Shown: piece after piece, positions 63,615-64,000 of the stretch
Layout of the letters: the number at the start of each line of letters is the position of its first letter
Position numbering within the stretch: the first letter of the stretch is position 1
Assembly: GCA_947493455.1 (NCBI GenBank)
Contig: CANLRB010000001.1
Span: forward strand, 857,395 to 921,394
DNA from: an uncultured Pseudoalteromonas sp.
GTDB taxonomy: Bacteria; Pseudomonadota; Gammaproteobacteria; Enterobacterales; Alteromonadaceae
DNA: 64,000 nt
Reading direction: 5' to 3'
Made by a program: the position numbers and the translations under genes
The notes under the pieces: generated by a model
What the model was told of the DNA's origin: nothing
The model's input: only the letters and a program-made list of their open reading frames with translations
Database searches by the model: none

Positions 63615-64000
63615 TCATTCTCGGTATTTCTTTTCATACTCTACAGGTGAAAGTAAATTATTGGAACCATGACGTCTTTTTGTGTTGTAAAACATTTCAA
63701 TATAATCAAATACATCTGAACGTGCATTATTACGAGTAGCGTAGATTTTTTTCTTTATCCGCTCTCGTTTTAGGCCACCAAAAAAGCTTTCAACTACGGC
63801 GTTGTCATGACAATTTCCTCTACGACTCATACTACCTTCAGTCCGTGGTATTTGAGGAATGCCTGCCAATCATGGCTCGTATACTGTGCGCCTTGGTCAC
63901 TATGTACTATAACTTGCTGTTTTGGGTTTCTACGCCAAACAGCCATTAATAAAGCGTCTAATGCTAACTCTTTGGTTATACGCGGTTTCATAGACCAACC
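63615..64000 (-). pseudogene. IS3-family transposase OrfB (integrase core), frameshifted and cut by the window edge
   Basis: Minus strand, entering from beyond the window. One frame reads [15 protein letters not shown], then [16 protein letters not shown] and [10 protein letters not shown] before a stop; the next frame resumes with [19 protein letters not shown], then YIEMFYNTKRRHGSN and SPVEYEKKYRE. HSDQG..Y and ESFF are the second and third DDE-region motifs of IS3-family integrases. The two parts are out of frame by one base near 63838-63845, consistent with a one-base loss. IS ends could not be identified with confidence. Confidence 0.88.

Noticed and set aside
1-64000. rRNA, tRNA, riboswitch or prophage features
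   Set aside because: I saw no cloverleaf, rRNA, conserved riboswitch core or phage genes while reading; small RNAs cannot be excluded by eye.

Overview
This window looks like chromosome of a marine gammaproteobacterium, most likely of the Alteromonadales (Pseudoalteromonas-like). The base composition is AT-leaning. It carries a TonB-dependent receptor, a secreted subtilase, an M14 peptidase, a DbpA helicase, a YegD-type Hsp70 and a DUF2986 protein, all typical of that order. I see no rRNA, tRNA, CRISPR array or prophage. The species assignment is inference.

Left part (1-24.1 kb). Two copies of a module come first. Each is a CadC-like membrane-anchored regulator facing a secreted SUMF1/FGE-fold protein; the first regulator is cut by the window edge. 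Next is a RAYT transposase (7467-7982) beside a 4-copy 32-bp REP-like array and a 7-copy 23-24-bp satellite. Then come an M14 carboxypeptidase, a small beta-barrel, a GGDEF relic, a pirin, and a zinc-uptake pair (TonB receptor plus His-rich lipoprotein) behind a Zur-box-like palindrome. Housekeeping genes follow (Rossmann protein, DUF2986, dbpA, DUF1543), then a degenerate metallo-beta-lactamase-fold protein convergent with a LytS/LytTR two-component pair.

Middle (24.2-36.6 kb). One leftward operon of about 12.4 kb encodes a complete [NiFe] hydrogenase system in the order hypF-hypC-hypD-hypE-hypA-hypB, Ni permease, small subunit, large subunit, maturation protease, Rieske protein and a double-PAS hybrid histidine kinase. 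The small subunit has no Tat signal and has Asp where a proximal-cluster Cys is usual, as in group 2a/1h high-affinity H2-oxidising enzymes. The operon has a candidate sigma-70 promoter at its head and a terminator at its end.

Right part (37-64 kb). A secreted S8 protease is followed by a 4-gene leftward operon (phospholipase C-like, SurA-like, membrane protein, TPR protein) divergent from a porin. Then comes a leftward cluster of a secreted HExxH protein, a class C beta-lactamase-fold hydrolase, a MacB/FtsX-type ABC transporter, an NtrC-type sigma-54 activator and its NtrY-like kinase. The first gene is preceded by a well-formed sigma-54 -24/-12 promoter with a 17-bp palindrome about 83 bp upstream of the predicted start site, which suggests a self-controlled regulon. 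After a GNAT protein, yegD and an unknown membrane protein, there is an operon with a cytochrome b561/ethylbenzene-dehydrogenase-type haem-domain fusion, a DUF1566 protein and a secreted purple-acid-type phosphatase. A third SUMF1 protein, a TPR relic, a small membrane protein and a frameshifted IS3-family transposase end the window.

All family names come from motif recognition by eye, with no database search.
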